From Chrysomallon squamiferum (taxonomy: Eukaryota; Mollusca; Gastropoda; Neomphalida; Peltospiridae), in assembly GCA_012295275.1 (NCBI GenBank), contig CM022672.1, positions 25,744,430 to 25,790,929 on the forward strand: DNA of 46,500 bases. The letters run 5' to 3'. The first letter of the stretch is position 1, and every line of letters starts with the position of its first letter. Under the pieces are notes generated by a model that did no database searches, was not told where the DNA came from, and worked only from the letters and a program-made list of their open reading frames with translations. The translations under genes were made by a program, and so were the position numbers. Positions 1 through 11,999 of this stretch are shown here, one piece after another.

Positions 1-447
1 TGACAAATATTTGATATACATATATAAATAAATAAAAGACAAACCTCCATAGAATGTAGACAAGAGCACCATGTTGACAGGAATGACTGATAAAAGTGAA
101 CTAAAAGAACTGATGTATCAAAAGCACTATCCAAGAAGCATTCCCACAATTCTAAGTTACGTAACCAGTATGGAACATACAATGGTGTTGTATTGTTTGT
201 TGTTTGTCTAATTAAACACAGCTTTTTACTACTTATGATAAACACAAACACAGTTTCAGTGATAATGTTTCCCAGATGTTCCTGGTAATATCACCAAAGT
301 CATGTGACTAAAAGAACACATCAGCCAATCAGAGACAATGAAAAAAGTGAACCAATAAAATAATTTATTGTCCCATATTTCACACCATTTTGCAATTCTA
401 CCTGAATTTCTACAGGTGAGCATAAAAATACAAAGAACAATGATGCC

Positions 448-660
448 AGACCAGGGGTTCCTCCCTCACCCTAGGTTCCTGCCAGGAACTAGATCCTCGA
501 TGTGGTTTTTAACACCCACTTGTGGCCCGAGTGGCCCCTATGATTAAAGGATAGTCTAGGTAATTTCCTTTGTAACACCCTAATGACAAGTGTGTTGTTT
601 CTATAATTGGAGGCATGTGGGGGGTATCAGTTCCTCCCTGGCACCCTCCAGGAACCATTG
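448..660. mobile_element. MITE-like imperfect palindrome
   Basis: This GC-richer patch in AT-rich surroundings has ends that look like imperfect inverted copies of each other. The left end has GTTCCT-GCC-AGGAAC at 475-489, and the right end has GTTCCT...AGGAACC spanning 630-656. An inner matched pair is AACACCCACTTGT (511-523) against ACAAGTGTGTT (587-597). A short non-coding palindrome with matched terminal sequence is what a miniature inverted-repeat transposable element looks like. I could not find an unambiguous target-site duplication, so the boundaries are approximate. An ordinary structured unique sequence is the alternative. Confidence 0.35.
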
Positions 661-1346
661 TTGTAGGTTTCAACAGATTTATTATTAACATTGTGTGCTT
701 TATGACGGATTTCAAAGAATGCATATTGTGAGTTATGTTTCATTCACATGTCAGAGGTAAACCTATTTCTTTAAAACTTGTTTAAAATAACAGAAAAAAG
801 CTAATTAATTTTTTTTTTTTATCAGCATGACTAATATTAAAAATTCAATTTTGAATAATTTATTATTATTATTGATATTATTATTTTAAAACCATGTTAG
901 TTTAGACAGGACCCACATTAATAATTTTCTCATAAGAATTTTTATTATTATTATTGTGTAAATCAAGCTATAATTCTTTATAGATTTCTTTAAAGCTTGT
1001 ATTTTACAATAAACATATATAAAAAATATGGTGTGTGTTAATTTAATGTTCATGCTACAGAGCACTGAATACTTGATGACCAATGAGTTAAGTGTAGTCC
1101 AAAATCTCAAATCTTCTTAGTGTCAAATTTAAAAACAAATCTTTCTAGCTAATCCCTTGGTTAATCAGATAATCTTTGAAAATTCACACATTATACAAAT
1201 AACATTTATACATGAAATAATTATGAAGCAACAACAAAGATGTATTTATTAATTAAAAAATAGAAATATATTAATATGCATATGTAAAGCAAAAAAGCTT
1301 TTGTTCTTTTATAGAAAACTAATTTATAAACTATAACATTTTGCCC

Positions 1347-1386
1347 AAAAAAAAAAAAAAAAAAAAAAAAGAAAGAAAGAAAGAAA
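1347..1386. repeat. poly-A followed by (GAAA)n
   Basis: A run of 24 A is followed by about four GAAA units. It could be a retroposon tail read on the plus strand, but no recognisable element body precedes it. Confidence 0.9.
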
Positions 1387-3749
1387 ACACCTTTCTTTAA
1401 AAAACAAAGTTTGAAATAATCCTTATGACTGAATTTTTGTTCACTACTCTTTAAGTATGAAATAATCCTTAATAATGAATAATAATGAAAATTAACAATC
1501 AATTCTCTAGCCTAAAAGCATATTAAACTCAAGAAAAAGAAATCACAATACACAAGCTTCAGGTATATATACTGTAAGTTTCATCAGTGGGGTACATATG
1601 GTTTTATCCAGGTGTGAAAAGTGTGGTGTGACACCAGTAATCACAGCCCTGCCTTGACAAGCTGATATTCTAAACAGTTTATTGAATAGATGCAGTTGTG
1701 ATTTTCAGTTTACCTTGCAGGTGAGATATTGTCTGTGCTATTGCAGATCTGTGTATTTCATTATTTTCATACTGCAAGGATGTCCATTGTTTAATATGAA
1801 TTCTCATAAAATATAAAATACAGAAACTTTTCCTAATTTTCAGTTTACTGCTAAATAAATAGTTAATTCTTAATTAATTTTCTTACTTTTCCTGGGTGAG
1901 TGTTGGTATACAAATAGATTAAATTAGTATTTAAATTTGTTATGCTGAAAGCATATAAATGATTTTTGTTTAGAGAGAGGTATTTTATTCATTAGCATCT
2001 GCAGTGACTTACAGGGAATTTCTTTGTGAAGGTGAGTACAAGCTTAGCATAGTATTTATTTATTTATATTATTTCCCTTCTTTATAAAGAGATATAAATA
2101 TATTTGCCACAGTGATGTAACCCCTTTTCTGAAATTCTTTAACTGCTTCTGTTTATTGTTTAATTTAAAAATTTGCTTTCAAAAATATTTTTAATAAACA
2201 CTTAAGTTTGCATACACTATAGAGAATTATGCTTTAAATAAAGTACTATTCAGACATTAAAAACATTAGACTTTGAAGAAACAAATTTAAAATGTTATCC
2301 AACAAAAGTATATTTCAGTGAAAAAAAAAATGAAGAAATAATAATAACAATATTAATAAATTATATCTTTTCCATTTGTTAATCTAATCAGTCTTTTAAA
2401 TATGCTTTCCAGAATAGTTGATGTAGCTTGAAGAAAGGATGTATCAGGTTTACTTTATGAAACTACAATTCTGTAAGTTTGTTAACAGAACTACTAAATA
2501 ACTCTTTTAAAGCATTAATCCTTTATGTTATATGATTAGCTTATTAACTGGAATGAACTGATGTGGAAGATTTCTCAAATAAAGTTCTGACAGGTGAACA
2601 AGCAGGCTGATTTATGATGAATTGATGAATAAGTTAACATAACAAAATAAATGGATATAAATAATTGTCAAAGATGCATCTAAATGTTTATCTTTTTGAT
2701 CGATTATTTGTTATCGTTACCATTTTTAATTATTCATGTTCTTTTAATCCTGATATGTGATTTGAAATCATTTAGCTGTGATACGTAACAGTTTATCAAA
2801 TCAAATGTCCCCAAGAACACAGGAATGATCTGTTTAATGAAACCTAAATATATTTTATTAATAATCATTATATGTAAAATATGTAAATCATATACTGAAG
2901 ATTTGAGAAAAAAGACCTACTGCTGGCAATCAACGGACTACTCATGTAATATTTCACTTACTGATTTAGTAAACATATGACATATTATCATAACACAAAT
3001 TATCATGTTCTACAACATTAAACCTAATTCTTGTCCATATTACATTTTACAGCAATGCAAATAATTAAATTTCTTATCCTCAGAGATAATTACAAATGTA
3101 TTAAATCTGAGAAAGTCCCTCTAGTCACAAAGAAAAAATGTATTGACTGATTAATAATGACCCAAAACTATCATTTTAGTTCAGTATATTTTAAAATCAG
3201 CTTGCTTGATAGTTAATGAATTGCATGACAGATTGTCAGGTGTCTTTCAGTAGCAGATTACTGGAGTTTTATCAGACATGTACATGACAAATGAGGACAA
3301 CTGCTGCTGATGATGGGAGGAAATTACTAAAGAAAGCTGGTGCTGATAATCTCCTGGGAGAACCATGGAGAGAGACCCCCTCATTAATGGATGCTTACAT
3401 GGTTATGCCCCTTTTCACAGATGGAGAAATTTGAGTGATATCATTCCAGGTTATCATTTTACTATGTAATTAATTATTATCAATGACAGAAGATCATTAA
3501 ACTTGTCTCCAGAGAAAAGTGAAGATTAAAAATAGATAAAAGATGATAAGTGTGAAAATGTTGTAGGATGATCTCCAAAGTGTCATACTGTAATCTAATC
3601 TCTTAACATTATCTTATTTTGAATATTAAATTTAAAAAAAATATTGTAATAAATATTTTACTTATAGAATCCTTTTTTTAATAAAGAGAATGGATGATCT
3701 AGCAAAACAGCAAGCACAAAATATTAATTATGTTCATATTACACACAAA

Positions 3750-3752
<3 letters not shown>

Positions 3753-3789
<37 letters not shown>
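3753..3789. repeat. (CA)n microsatellite
   Basis: About 18 perfect CA units lie just downstream (in minus-strand transcription terms) of the donor site of the candidate exon at 3,827-4,059. CA repeats close to a 5' splice site can act as intronic splicing modulators in animals through hnRNP L; whether that applies here is inference. Confidence 0.95.
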
Positions 3790-3790
<1 letters not shown>

Positions 3791-3826
3791 TCACAAAAAT
3801 GTTCTAATTATTGACAGTAATCATAC

Positions 3827-4059
3827 CTTGACTTTGCAAAACCTTTTTCTTCCTTCCTCTGCTTGACTCCAGACTGACATTTTCATTGCTGTAGTGACTC
3901 TGTACAGGGAACACTTCTTCAGATCGCAGTGCCGGCAGTTCACCCACTTTAAGTCTCTTGTAAGGACTGATGAGCCCACGTTCAAAACTTTCTTGATCTA
4001 AATTCTCATTGGATGTAATCTCTCTCCTCTTCATACAATTTTCCATTCCTTTACTGCCA
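3827..4059 (-). CDS. Internal coding exon of an unidentified, probably nuclear protein
   Basis: This is the best coding evidence in the window. Read on the minus strand, an acceptor (TATTTGCAG, AG at 4,061-4,060, with a pyrimidine-rich lead-in) is followed by 233 nt with one frame open throughout. The exon ends in CAAG before GTATGA (GT at 3,826-3,825). The first base completes a split codon (phase 2 intron) and the exon ends one base into a codon (phase 1). The 77 residues are polar and protein-like, with basic clusters MKRRE near the start and SSRGRKKKVLQ near the end that look like nuclear-localisation signals. A segment reading FERGLISPYKRLKVGE loosely recalls the last helix of ARID domains (YERxLLPYxR), but the residues before it do not fit ARID, so no family is assigned. 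It is locally GC-richer than its flanks. The next exons would lie below 3,826 and possibly off the window. Another acceptor, five bases further in, is possible. Confidence 0.6.
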
Positions 4060-4190
4060 CTGCAAATACAATAGTCACAAGCATTATTAATTTGTCAAAT
4101 GTATTGTGACAGTTTACAGTAAAAACCAACATTACAAAAGTTAAAAAATTAAGATAGGAAAAATAAATAATATTCATAATATTAAAATGA

Positions 4191-4221
<31 letters not shown>

Positions 4222-7000
4222 TGTGGAAGCTTAGGGACATAACTCTTATTGAAATTATGGGGAATAACTGCAAAAATAAAGTTCATTAACAAACAAAAAA
4301 ACCCTATTTTGGGGGGATTTTTTGCTTATACAAAATGCATTATTAAACTTCAAGTTAATATCCCTAGTACTAATAAAATATTGCATAATCTATATAAATT
4401 AATGTAATGAAAAACCTTACATACAACCTATGCTAAAACAAGCATAATGCTTGTAACCCAGTTCAGCATGGAGACTAATATTTAGTATTACCAACATGTT
4501 GCCAACACAATATCCTATCCAAAAGTAACTGAACTGTTTATTACTATATTTGTATGTAAGATTGAAATCAGGAAAAAGGAAACTCATATTACTGGTTAAG
4601 GATTCAGAATAAGAAGATTAATCAAGAACCATTTAATATATTAATTTAACACAAGGAACTTCAAATCCATCAAAGAAAGTTGAGATCTCAGATCAGTTTA
4701 TGTTTATGCTGTCTGGCTGGTTCTAGAGATATCTTCTTTTAATTCCTTGTTTTTGTATTTGTACAGCATTAATTAATAGAGCATTTAGTTTTATTTGTCT
4801 TATTCAACAACCCATAACCTTGTTTTTCTAATTTATCTCCACTAATGTGTTTGAGAATAACTTTCTATCCAAACAGAAATGAAGATTAAATTGTAATTTT
4901 AAGTAATCTATCAAGATTACTAACAACTTGTTTCAACATCAAGAGACAGTTAGGGACTCCTGTGTCTGGTGGATCATCAGTCTACATTCAAACTGAGAAA
5001 ACATTTGTCATCTTACAGTTCCAAATCCTTTCATCTTCTTTTCACATGATTAAATTCAAGAAAAAGCTAATCAGACTGAGCCAGACTGGAAGCTAAAACT
5101 TGGAAAGTGGTTCTGTGATTGGTTCTTTTGGCTCATGTGATTAAAGCTAGCCTACTAAACTCATAGAGACAAAATCTGTCTGGCCTAAATGATTTTGGTA
5201 AACTGAAAAAGGTTTTCTGATTGGCTGATATTTGTATCATCTGACCACAGCTAGAATTCCCAAAACAGTATGGCAGACAAGAGTTATTTAGGTTGTTTAG
5301 GGAGTAATGAGTAAACAAAGAGGTTAATGGAGTTAAAACCAACAACATCAAAAAAGCCCAATTTATGTTAGTTTACAGCTAGCTATATTATGGTCACATT
5401 CACATTGACCATGAACAGTAGTTACAGTGACACATTTTTGTACTGAACAGTTCCTTATACAGTGAATGTTTGGAAAATAACAGATGAAAATGTGGTGTAT
5501 ATTATTAGTATTAAATATATCAACAGTTTTAAGTTCCTGCCTTTTCTTAATCACAAAAATATTCTATCACTGATATTATTATTATTATTCTATTTTATTT
5601 TATTTTATTTATTTGGTTGGGGTAAAATACTTTTTAATCTAAATAATTGTATTATATGTGATGGAAGAAACAATTCAATAGCTTTCAACAGAATCATATT
5701 ATGTTAGTCATGTCAGTTTAATTAATATTTATTTTTGTTACTCCAAAGATGATATCTTTCAATGTTGATGCCAAACAAGAATACTGGATCTTTTCAAAAC
5801 TGAAATCACTTGTAAAAACACCATTGGTTCATTTAAAATGTTGCAGATATGTGTTTCTCATTATCAGGGCCAAGTTTTTACATTATTCCACCAATTAATA
5901 CAGAAGCCAGGCAACACATCTTAGGTCAAATGGTCAGATGTTCAGGATGAGTGGTAAAAGTATCAGTTCTAACCTTGTGACAATAAAGAACAAGACTGTA
6001 TCAAATTATTCTTACATAATCAAATAGTGATTTAAAAAGGAAGTGTGATTCCTTTAACTTAAAAATTCTGAAAGAATTATTTAAATAAAACTAACATTAT
6101 TACTCATATGTATGCACAATGAGAAAGAACGTGCTAGAGAAAATGCTGAGTGAGAGTGAGCTAAAAAGTGAAATAATTGATAAAATATTAGCTTGCTTCA
6201 GATATATTACATAACAGTTTCACTGAAAGGCAATACTACTATTGTAAAAATTTCCTAATTTTCAAATCACTAGAGTTTTGTCCCCTATTTTTTTAAAACA
6301 GTAGTCAGGTAACACCCTGCAGTGTTGGCCAGTTAGTACCATAAGTCTAAGTCTTTTTACAGTCCCATTTCACAGCAGGCAAGTCCTCTGTTACACAATA
6401 CAAATTATCTGCCCCTTTTAAGTGCCTGGATGCATGTGGGTTGCCTTTTTTGATCAAATGTCTTTAATGTCCTTAAATTTGTTACTCCAACCTCTTCCAG
6501 GGTTACCCCCTGCAATGTTAGCAGCTCATAACTTGCCCTTAATAACTTGAGAACTTATCAAGTTTCTTTGAACTTGGAAATCTTGGCTTTGGTTTAATAA
6601 TATACAGCACACTTTTGTTTAATTATGAAATAAATAAGAAAAAGAATGTATGTGAAATTTGAACTTTGTCTTAATATTAAAAGCAAACAGAAAAACATTT
6701 TTTATCAATAAAAATAATGTTGTATTTGTAAAGTTTATAACAAAATGTTTGATTGTGTATGACAGTTTTATGTGATGGATGTTTTTTCATTCTCTTTTTA
6801 GCTAATATTTTTTTTCCTCTTAAAACATGTTTACTCTTGTCACTTACAAACATGATGTCAGCTGCTGGGCATTTTGTAAAGCTATTTCCTGTGGGACAGA
6901 TGTATATATTTCAATCTGATCTAATCAAAACTTTGGTCAAATATTGTATTGTAATGTATTTCCACAAATCTTTTTAAAAAATAATTTTACAAAGTTATAG
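4060..7000. other. CpG-free AT-rich stretch, probably intron
   Basis: Nothing coding was seen. There are virtually no CpG dinucleotides between about 4.1 and 6.1 kb. It contains an (ATT)n tract at 4,191-4,220. Two inverted CCAAT-box motifs (GTGATTGGTT near 5,114 and CTGATTGGCT near 5,218) are about 100 bp apart. Two weakly similar segments around 6,305-6,345 and 6,495-6,535 share CCCTGCA(G/A)TGTT. On position and composition it is the intron upstream of the minus-strand exon ending at 4,059. Confidence 0.5.
4191..4220. repeat. (ATT)n microsatellite
   Basis: Ten perfect ATT units, lying about 130 bp upstream of the acceptor of the minus-strand exon. Confidence 0.95.
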
Positions 7001-7022
7001 GAATGTTATTTATTTTATTTAG

Positions 7023-7137
7023 AAAAGTTTGTACAAAGCCTCAGGCAGATGATGATGACCAGACAAAGGAACAAGAGAGTTCCTGTCATGTGAATAGATG
7101 TTTTCATTTAATAGGCGAAGTGTGGAACAACATACAG
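7023..7137 (+). CDS. Weak candidate internal exon (plus strand)
   Basis: A T-rich acceptor (TATTTTATTTAG) is followed by 115 nt open in one frame and then a donor-like CAG before GTAACA. The 38 residues include an acidic run (QADDDDQTKEQE) followed by a cysteine-containing stretch (SCHVNRCFHLIGEVW). I recognise no family. It lies on the strand opposite to the better exon at 3.8-4.1 kb. Short open frames with chance splice signals are common in 46 kb of sequence, so this is a candidate only. Confidence 0.2.
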
Positions 7138-7894
7138 GTAACACACAGACACAGTCACAGATGTAAGCTCTTTGTCTTAAACCCTTAGGTAATTTCATCT
7201 ACAAAAACAAAATAGTGTTGTGCACAAAGTGAATTTTGTGTTACAATTCAGAGGAAGATAATAATTATATTTCAACATATGTTAACCAAGGAAGGAAACT
7301 GCAGGCTGTTTTCACTGCTAACACCTTCTCATGTTGATATTCCTCACACTTGTTGTTTTAACTCGTTTCGATATTGTGTCAACGGCATGTGGCAGCAATT
7401 AATATATTTGGATATCTCAATGGTTGTTTTGCTTTAATTTATTTTGTCAATATTATCTAGAACAATGTTTGTACATAGTTGCATGGTTAGATTAACATGC
7501 TGTTACTAGTGGAATGTTCATTTCGTTTTTCTGTACATAGTAAATCAGGGTTTTGTAAAAAATATTTAAGAAGAATAGTTCTCTTTTCTGTTATTAGAGT
7601 TTATTACACAAAACAAAATATTCAGAGACTTTTATTTCATAAATATTTCTTTATTAATTATTTGAAGTTTTCTGTAACACCTTGGAAGTATCCATTCAGG
7701 TTTTGTTCTTTGCTTTTGTTCTTGACAGGTGAAAAAAAAAAAAAGGCAGTGTTAAAAATAATTAGTAGTTTGTTATCATTTTTTAAACTTACAAAAAATC
7801 TAAGAAAATATCAATATGGCTTTGTTAGCACAATGAAATATTCATATTTCTACCCAAAATTCATTTAACACATTTAATCTTTCATTAAATTTTT

Positions 7895-8107
7895 AGTTTG
7901 TGGTGGGTAGTTTTGACTGAAAGTACCAGTTAAAACTACAAATATTTAAACATTTATTACAAAGAGAGTTAGTGAATGTGGCTGAAAGACCAAACCTGGA
8001 CATTGCTGGTTCATCACAAATGTATTCAAGAATTTTCCCTGCATCAAACAATGTAACCATTCTCATAACCAAGAGGAAAGCCTGTCCAAACACTCCAAGT
8101 CTCTAGG
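7895..8107 (-). CDS. Weak candidate exon or gene fragment (minus strand)
   Basis: On the minus strand the sequence reads from an acceptor-like TTTGCCTAG at about 8,107 into an open frame with protein-like composition, including GQAFLLVMRMVTLFDAGKI and then LEYICDEPAMSRFGLSA. It runs to a stop near 7,895. Several donor-like sites (for example CCAG before GTTTGG near 8,000) could end an exon earlier. It shares strand with the better exon at 3.8 kb and could belong to the same gene or be a decayed fragment. I do not recognise the protein. Confidence 0.22.
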
Positions 8108-8775
8108 CAAACATCATCCACATCCATCTAATCCCTTGTTGGCTTCTGCAGTGTCCTCACATTATTAATGTTAAGCCAGCTGTGACCTCCAGCCAACACT
8201 GACAGGGACCTTTAAGGGATATACTGGATATTTACTTTAAGAGCAGATGCGGTCCTTCTCTGTGCCTATCATTTTGTGAAGCAGCCATCACATAAATACT
8301 AGTTGTATTATAATATATAGTCCATGTGTTGAAAGGTTTTGACTAATGGCAGTGAAACAAAATACTGGTGATACAAAACAATGTCAATTCAAGAAGTTGA
8401 CTGAAAAACCCTTGCTATGTAATGAAGCAATATAATTTCTTATTTGTCCATCCTCCATGCAATTTCCAAACCATTTGGCAGTGAAGGAATACACTGATGT
8501 AAACAAACTAGCAGATGTTAAAAAATCACCTGTTGTTTGGTCACAGAATCTGCATATTAAAATGTGGAATCAGGATACAAATTTGCATGTTTTAAATGGT
8601 CTCTTTTCTGTTATTCACTTTGCATAAAGCACTTAGCACTAAATACTTGAGTAGAATGTTGTTATCACCAGTCATAAAGAATACAAAGTGAAAGATGGCA
8701 AATACAACTCAGCATTGTTGCAATGCAAAGTATGCTTAGATCTTAGTAAATTATTCACATTAAATTTAATGACTG

Positions 8776-8800
8776 AAAAAAAAAAAAAAAAAAAAAAAAA
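8776..8800. repeat. poly-A tract
   Basis: Twenty-five consecutive A residues. No retroposon body is recognisable upstream. Confidence 0.95.
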
Positions 8801-11347
8801 TCTTTTAACAGATCTCACATACATTTTAAAGTTATATAATATCCTGATTATGAGATGTTACTGGTAAGCTAATTTAGAACATTTACAGCATTAGAACAAT
8901 GTTAAAGAACTACTTTGAGAAGATATAAAAAATGTTTAAATGAAACTCTTTCATTTCAGTGCTGAAAGAAACAACTGTACAACCAAAGAAACATAATTAT
9001 GTGAACACACACATGCAAGCACACACACACACAGATGTATGTATGGACATACGGGAAATACTGACTGATGCTGTATTTGTATACTATTTCAGTGAAAGAA
9101 ATGACACTATTCCATGATTTTTAGCATTCTGTTTTATCCATTTAAAAAAAATTTAAAAACATTCTGACCATTGCAAAGTTTCCCATATATGCATTTTTTT
9201 TTTTTGGTTCCAGGATCATCCAGGAACTGCTAATTCAACATGAATGTATGACACAACTAACACTTAACCAAGCATTGTGCCAGTATGTGTTGTAACATTA
9301 ATCTTATCAGAAGCATCCAATTTCAAACATTTAACAATATATTACAGTGACTTATAACAGATAATTACTATAGGTATTAAACACTTTATACATAAGCCAG
9401 ACTTAACTACTATTTTAAAAAGCCAAATTACTTGATGCATAAGATCAAATATGTTTTGTGCGCCATTACCAGATCACTAAAATATTGCATTATTAAATTT
9501 TTATTATTTCTAAATCTAAATATTAATTATGAATTGTATCTTTAGTTAAGATACACTTAAGAAACAATGACATCACAAAATAATTTTACAAAATGGTCTG
9601 ATTTACAAATTATTAAAAAAAAAAAAGAAGAAAAGGAAATAGCAAAGTAAATTACTTTTAATAGGCAGATAAATAAGCCCACTAACATTGCACACAGAAG
9701 AAATATTTCAATGCTGAACATAAAGAGAAATTAAGGTGAATAATAACCTTGTTGTTATTTTAAATTAAAAACATATACAGATCTATCTTCTTCAATAATT
9801 CTGTCCTTATAATCCTCAATAATTAAAATAAGTATATCTCACTAAGAAATGATTATAAATAATGAACCCCTTGTTGTGAGAAGTACTGCTATTTTATCAG
9901 CAATTAAACAGTATAATGTCTTTATGTTCCACCTCTAAAAACTATGTTTTAAGAGTTATCACAGAGGGCAGTGTTTTAAACAAGCAGTTCTAAAACAGTT
10001 TAATATTGTAGTTCACTGTTGGTGGCCATTATAACGTATTGGGACTCAAGTGGTCAAAACAACGATAAATTCAATTTAATGTCTTTAGTACAAAACATTT
10101 AAATAGCAGTAAATTGTCTTCTTCTCTTACTGTTGTTAAAAACAGGTTTTCCACACACACAGGTGCACAATATCACCTTCTGGTCCACCTAGCCTTTATT
10201 TCAAGGGTACATCCTGTGGAGAAAATAGATGGAAGGCCTTGGGGCTGTTGGCTTTTGTTGTAATTTGTTACAGGTAATTTAATCTCCATGCCCAAAAGTC
10301 TGTCAGTGATGGATTATAAGATGATTTTTGATGCTTTGAAGTCCTAATTCTATTTGCTAAATATTACATAAGGTGTTAAATTTATAGTGAAGCCACATAT
10401 TTGGTGGGTTTTTAAAAATAAATAAATAAAAAATACAAATGTTAATCATCTTATGAATCTTTGTTAATATTAAATTCATAAATTATTTTAATAAAAGAGT
10501 ATAATACAGTACAAATGATTTTAATTTTTATATTGCATTCTGCTTTATTAATATAAAACCCCAAATGTCTTTATACAATTAACAATAATTTAAAGTAATG
10601 AACAGAATTATATGAAACAATGCTATATAATAACATGTATGAAATAAAGTAATATTTAAATGTATTTAATCAAAATATAAAATCATGAAATTTTAAATGT
10701 TTAAAGAAAGATATATATGCTTGTAGCAGGATAATTTTAATTTTTTCTCTTTTATTCAGATAAAATGAAAAAGATAGAAAGACAGTGATAAAAAAAGATT
10801 CTGCACAATTGTCTTTAATAAACAGAAGAGGGAACAACAATCTTTCTGAAATAACTATTTAAAAGAGCTGTAACATAACAAGATTCTATAATGAGGGACA
10901 TTCTTCCAAGACCTATTTATCTTCTGTGTTGCCCTCCAGCACAAGATGGATTCAGATTCCCTAGAGGAGACTGACATCTTTGATTGATATTGTATTGCAA
11001 TCTATCACAGACCAAGCTAGTGAAAATTGCAATTAGTACAGAATGGTACATGCTGGTTGGAGAAGCCCACAAGACAGATGTATCTCTAATTTACCTTGCT
11101 CATTTAATAGCTCCCTATTTTAACTGCTCTTACTGACAGCCAGACAAATAAAAAAAAGCAATAAGTTAATAGCTAGACAAAATAACAAACAGTTTGGACT
11201 TGATTACAACCTTTCACGTTATTGATGGTCATATTTTCAGAGAAATATCCTCAGGTAATTTATAATCTCCATCATTAATTTTATGCTTGTATCTTGAGAT
11301 TTAATGTAATCCATTTGATTATATTTTAATTGGTATTGCAATGATCA

Positions 11348-11348
<1 letters not shown>

Positions 11349-11401
<53 letters not shown>
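11349..11401. repeat. (AAT)n microsatellite
   Basis: About 17 perfect AAT units. It lies just left of the point where CpG density rises. Confidence 0.95.
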
Positions 11402-11403
<2 letters not shown>

Positions 11404-11999
11404 GAAAAAGAACAAGAAGAAAGAAAATCCTGCTGTCATAGTATTGGACAATACATTTGTTTAATTTATAAACACTTATTCTTATAAATTATTTTCAGAT
11501 GTTGTTAACACAGTTATAAATGGATATTTAATCAAATTAATATCGATGTTCTGTCATCACAGAAACAATTAACTGGAAAAAATATTACACAAATGTTTTC
11601 TCCAAATTAACGTCAGAAACCACAATTTCATCAACAGCAAATCATCATCAGGTGGTTTAAACTGTTTTGAAGAATACTGTGCTGATAGGCTGTGATTGTG
11701 GTACTACGGTTATGATCGCCAAACAAAAACATCTTTCATTTATTAAAACTATGTGACTTGAACTGTTCATGACCCATGCTTGGATTTACAAAGCCTGCTG
11801 GACATTATTCCACATATTTCAGGAAAAAAACGAAAGAAAAAAAAAACATCAACGAGATCATATTTAGAGTTCTGACTTCTGCCTCCCCATAACATTACAT
11901 TTTTTCAACACACAAAAAAATGGTGATCTACAAAAGACCAACACAAAGGAAAAAATACAGTCTTTAACAAATCTTTTTTCGTACTTTCTTTTATATACG

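Larger units (their letters stand above)
1..3826. other. CpG-poor non-coding stretch, probably intronic
   Basis: This AT-rich stretch is nearly free of CpG (about eight by hand count) and shows no convincing long open frame. It holds a poly-A/(GAAA)n tract near 1,347-1,386, a (CA)n tract at 3,753-3,789 and a MITE-like palindrome near 448-660, described separately. Because a good minus-strand exon lies immediately to the right with a donor pointing this way, the stretch is most simply the downstream intron of that gene. A slightly GC-richer patch near 3,290-3,440 was read in all frames and shows no sustained coding potential. Confidence 0.5.
8108..11500. other. CpG-poor non-coding stretch
   Basis: AT-rich with about six CpGs in 3.4 kb and no sustained open frame. 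It contains poly-A at 8,776-8,800, short A and T runs, and a long (AAT)n tract at 11,349-11,401. It is consistent with intron of a minus-strand gene. No RNA gene or promoter motif was seen. Confidence 0.5.

Noticed and set aside
1640-1665. miR-2-like sequence ATCACAGCCCTGC near 1,643
   Set aside because: It resembles the lophotrochozoan miR-2 family, but no opposite arm complementary to it was found within about 80 bases either side, so no precursor hairpin is supported.
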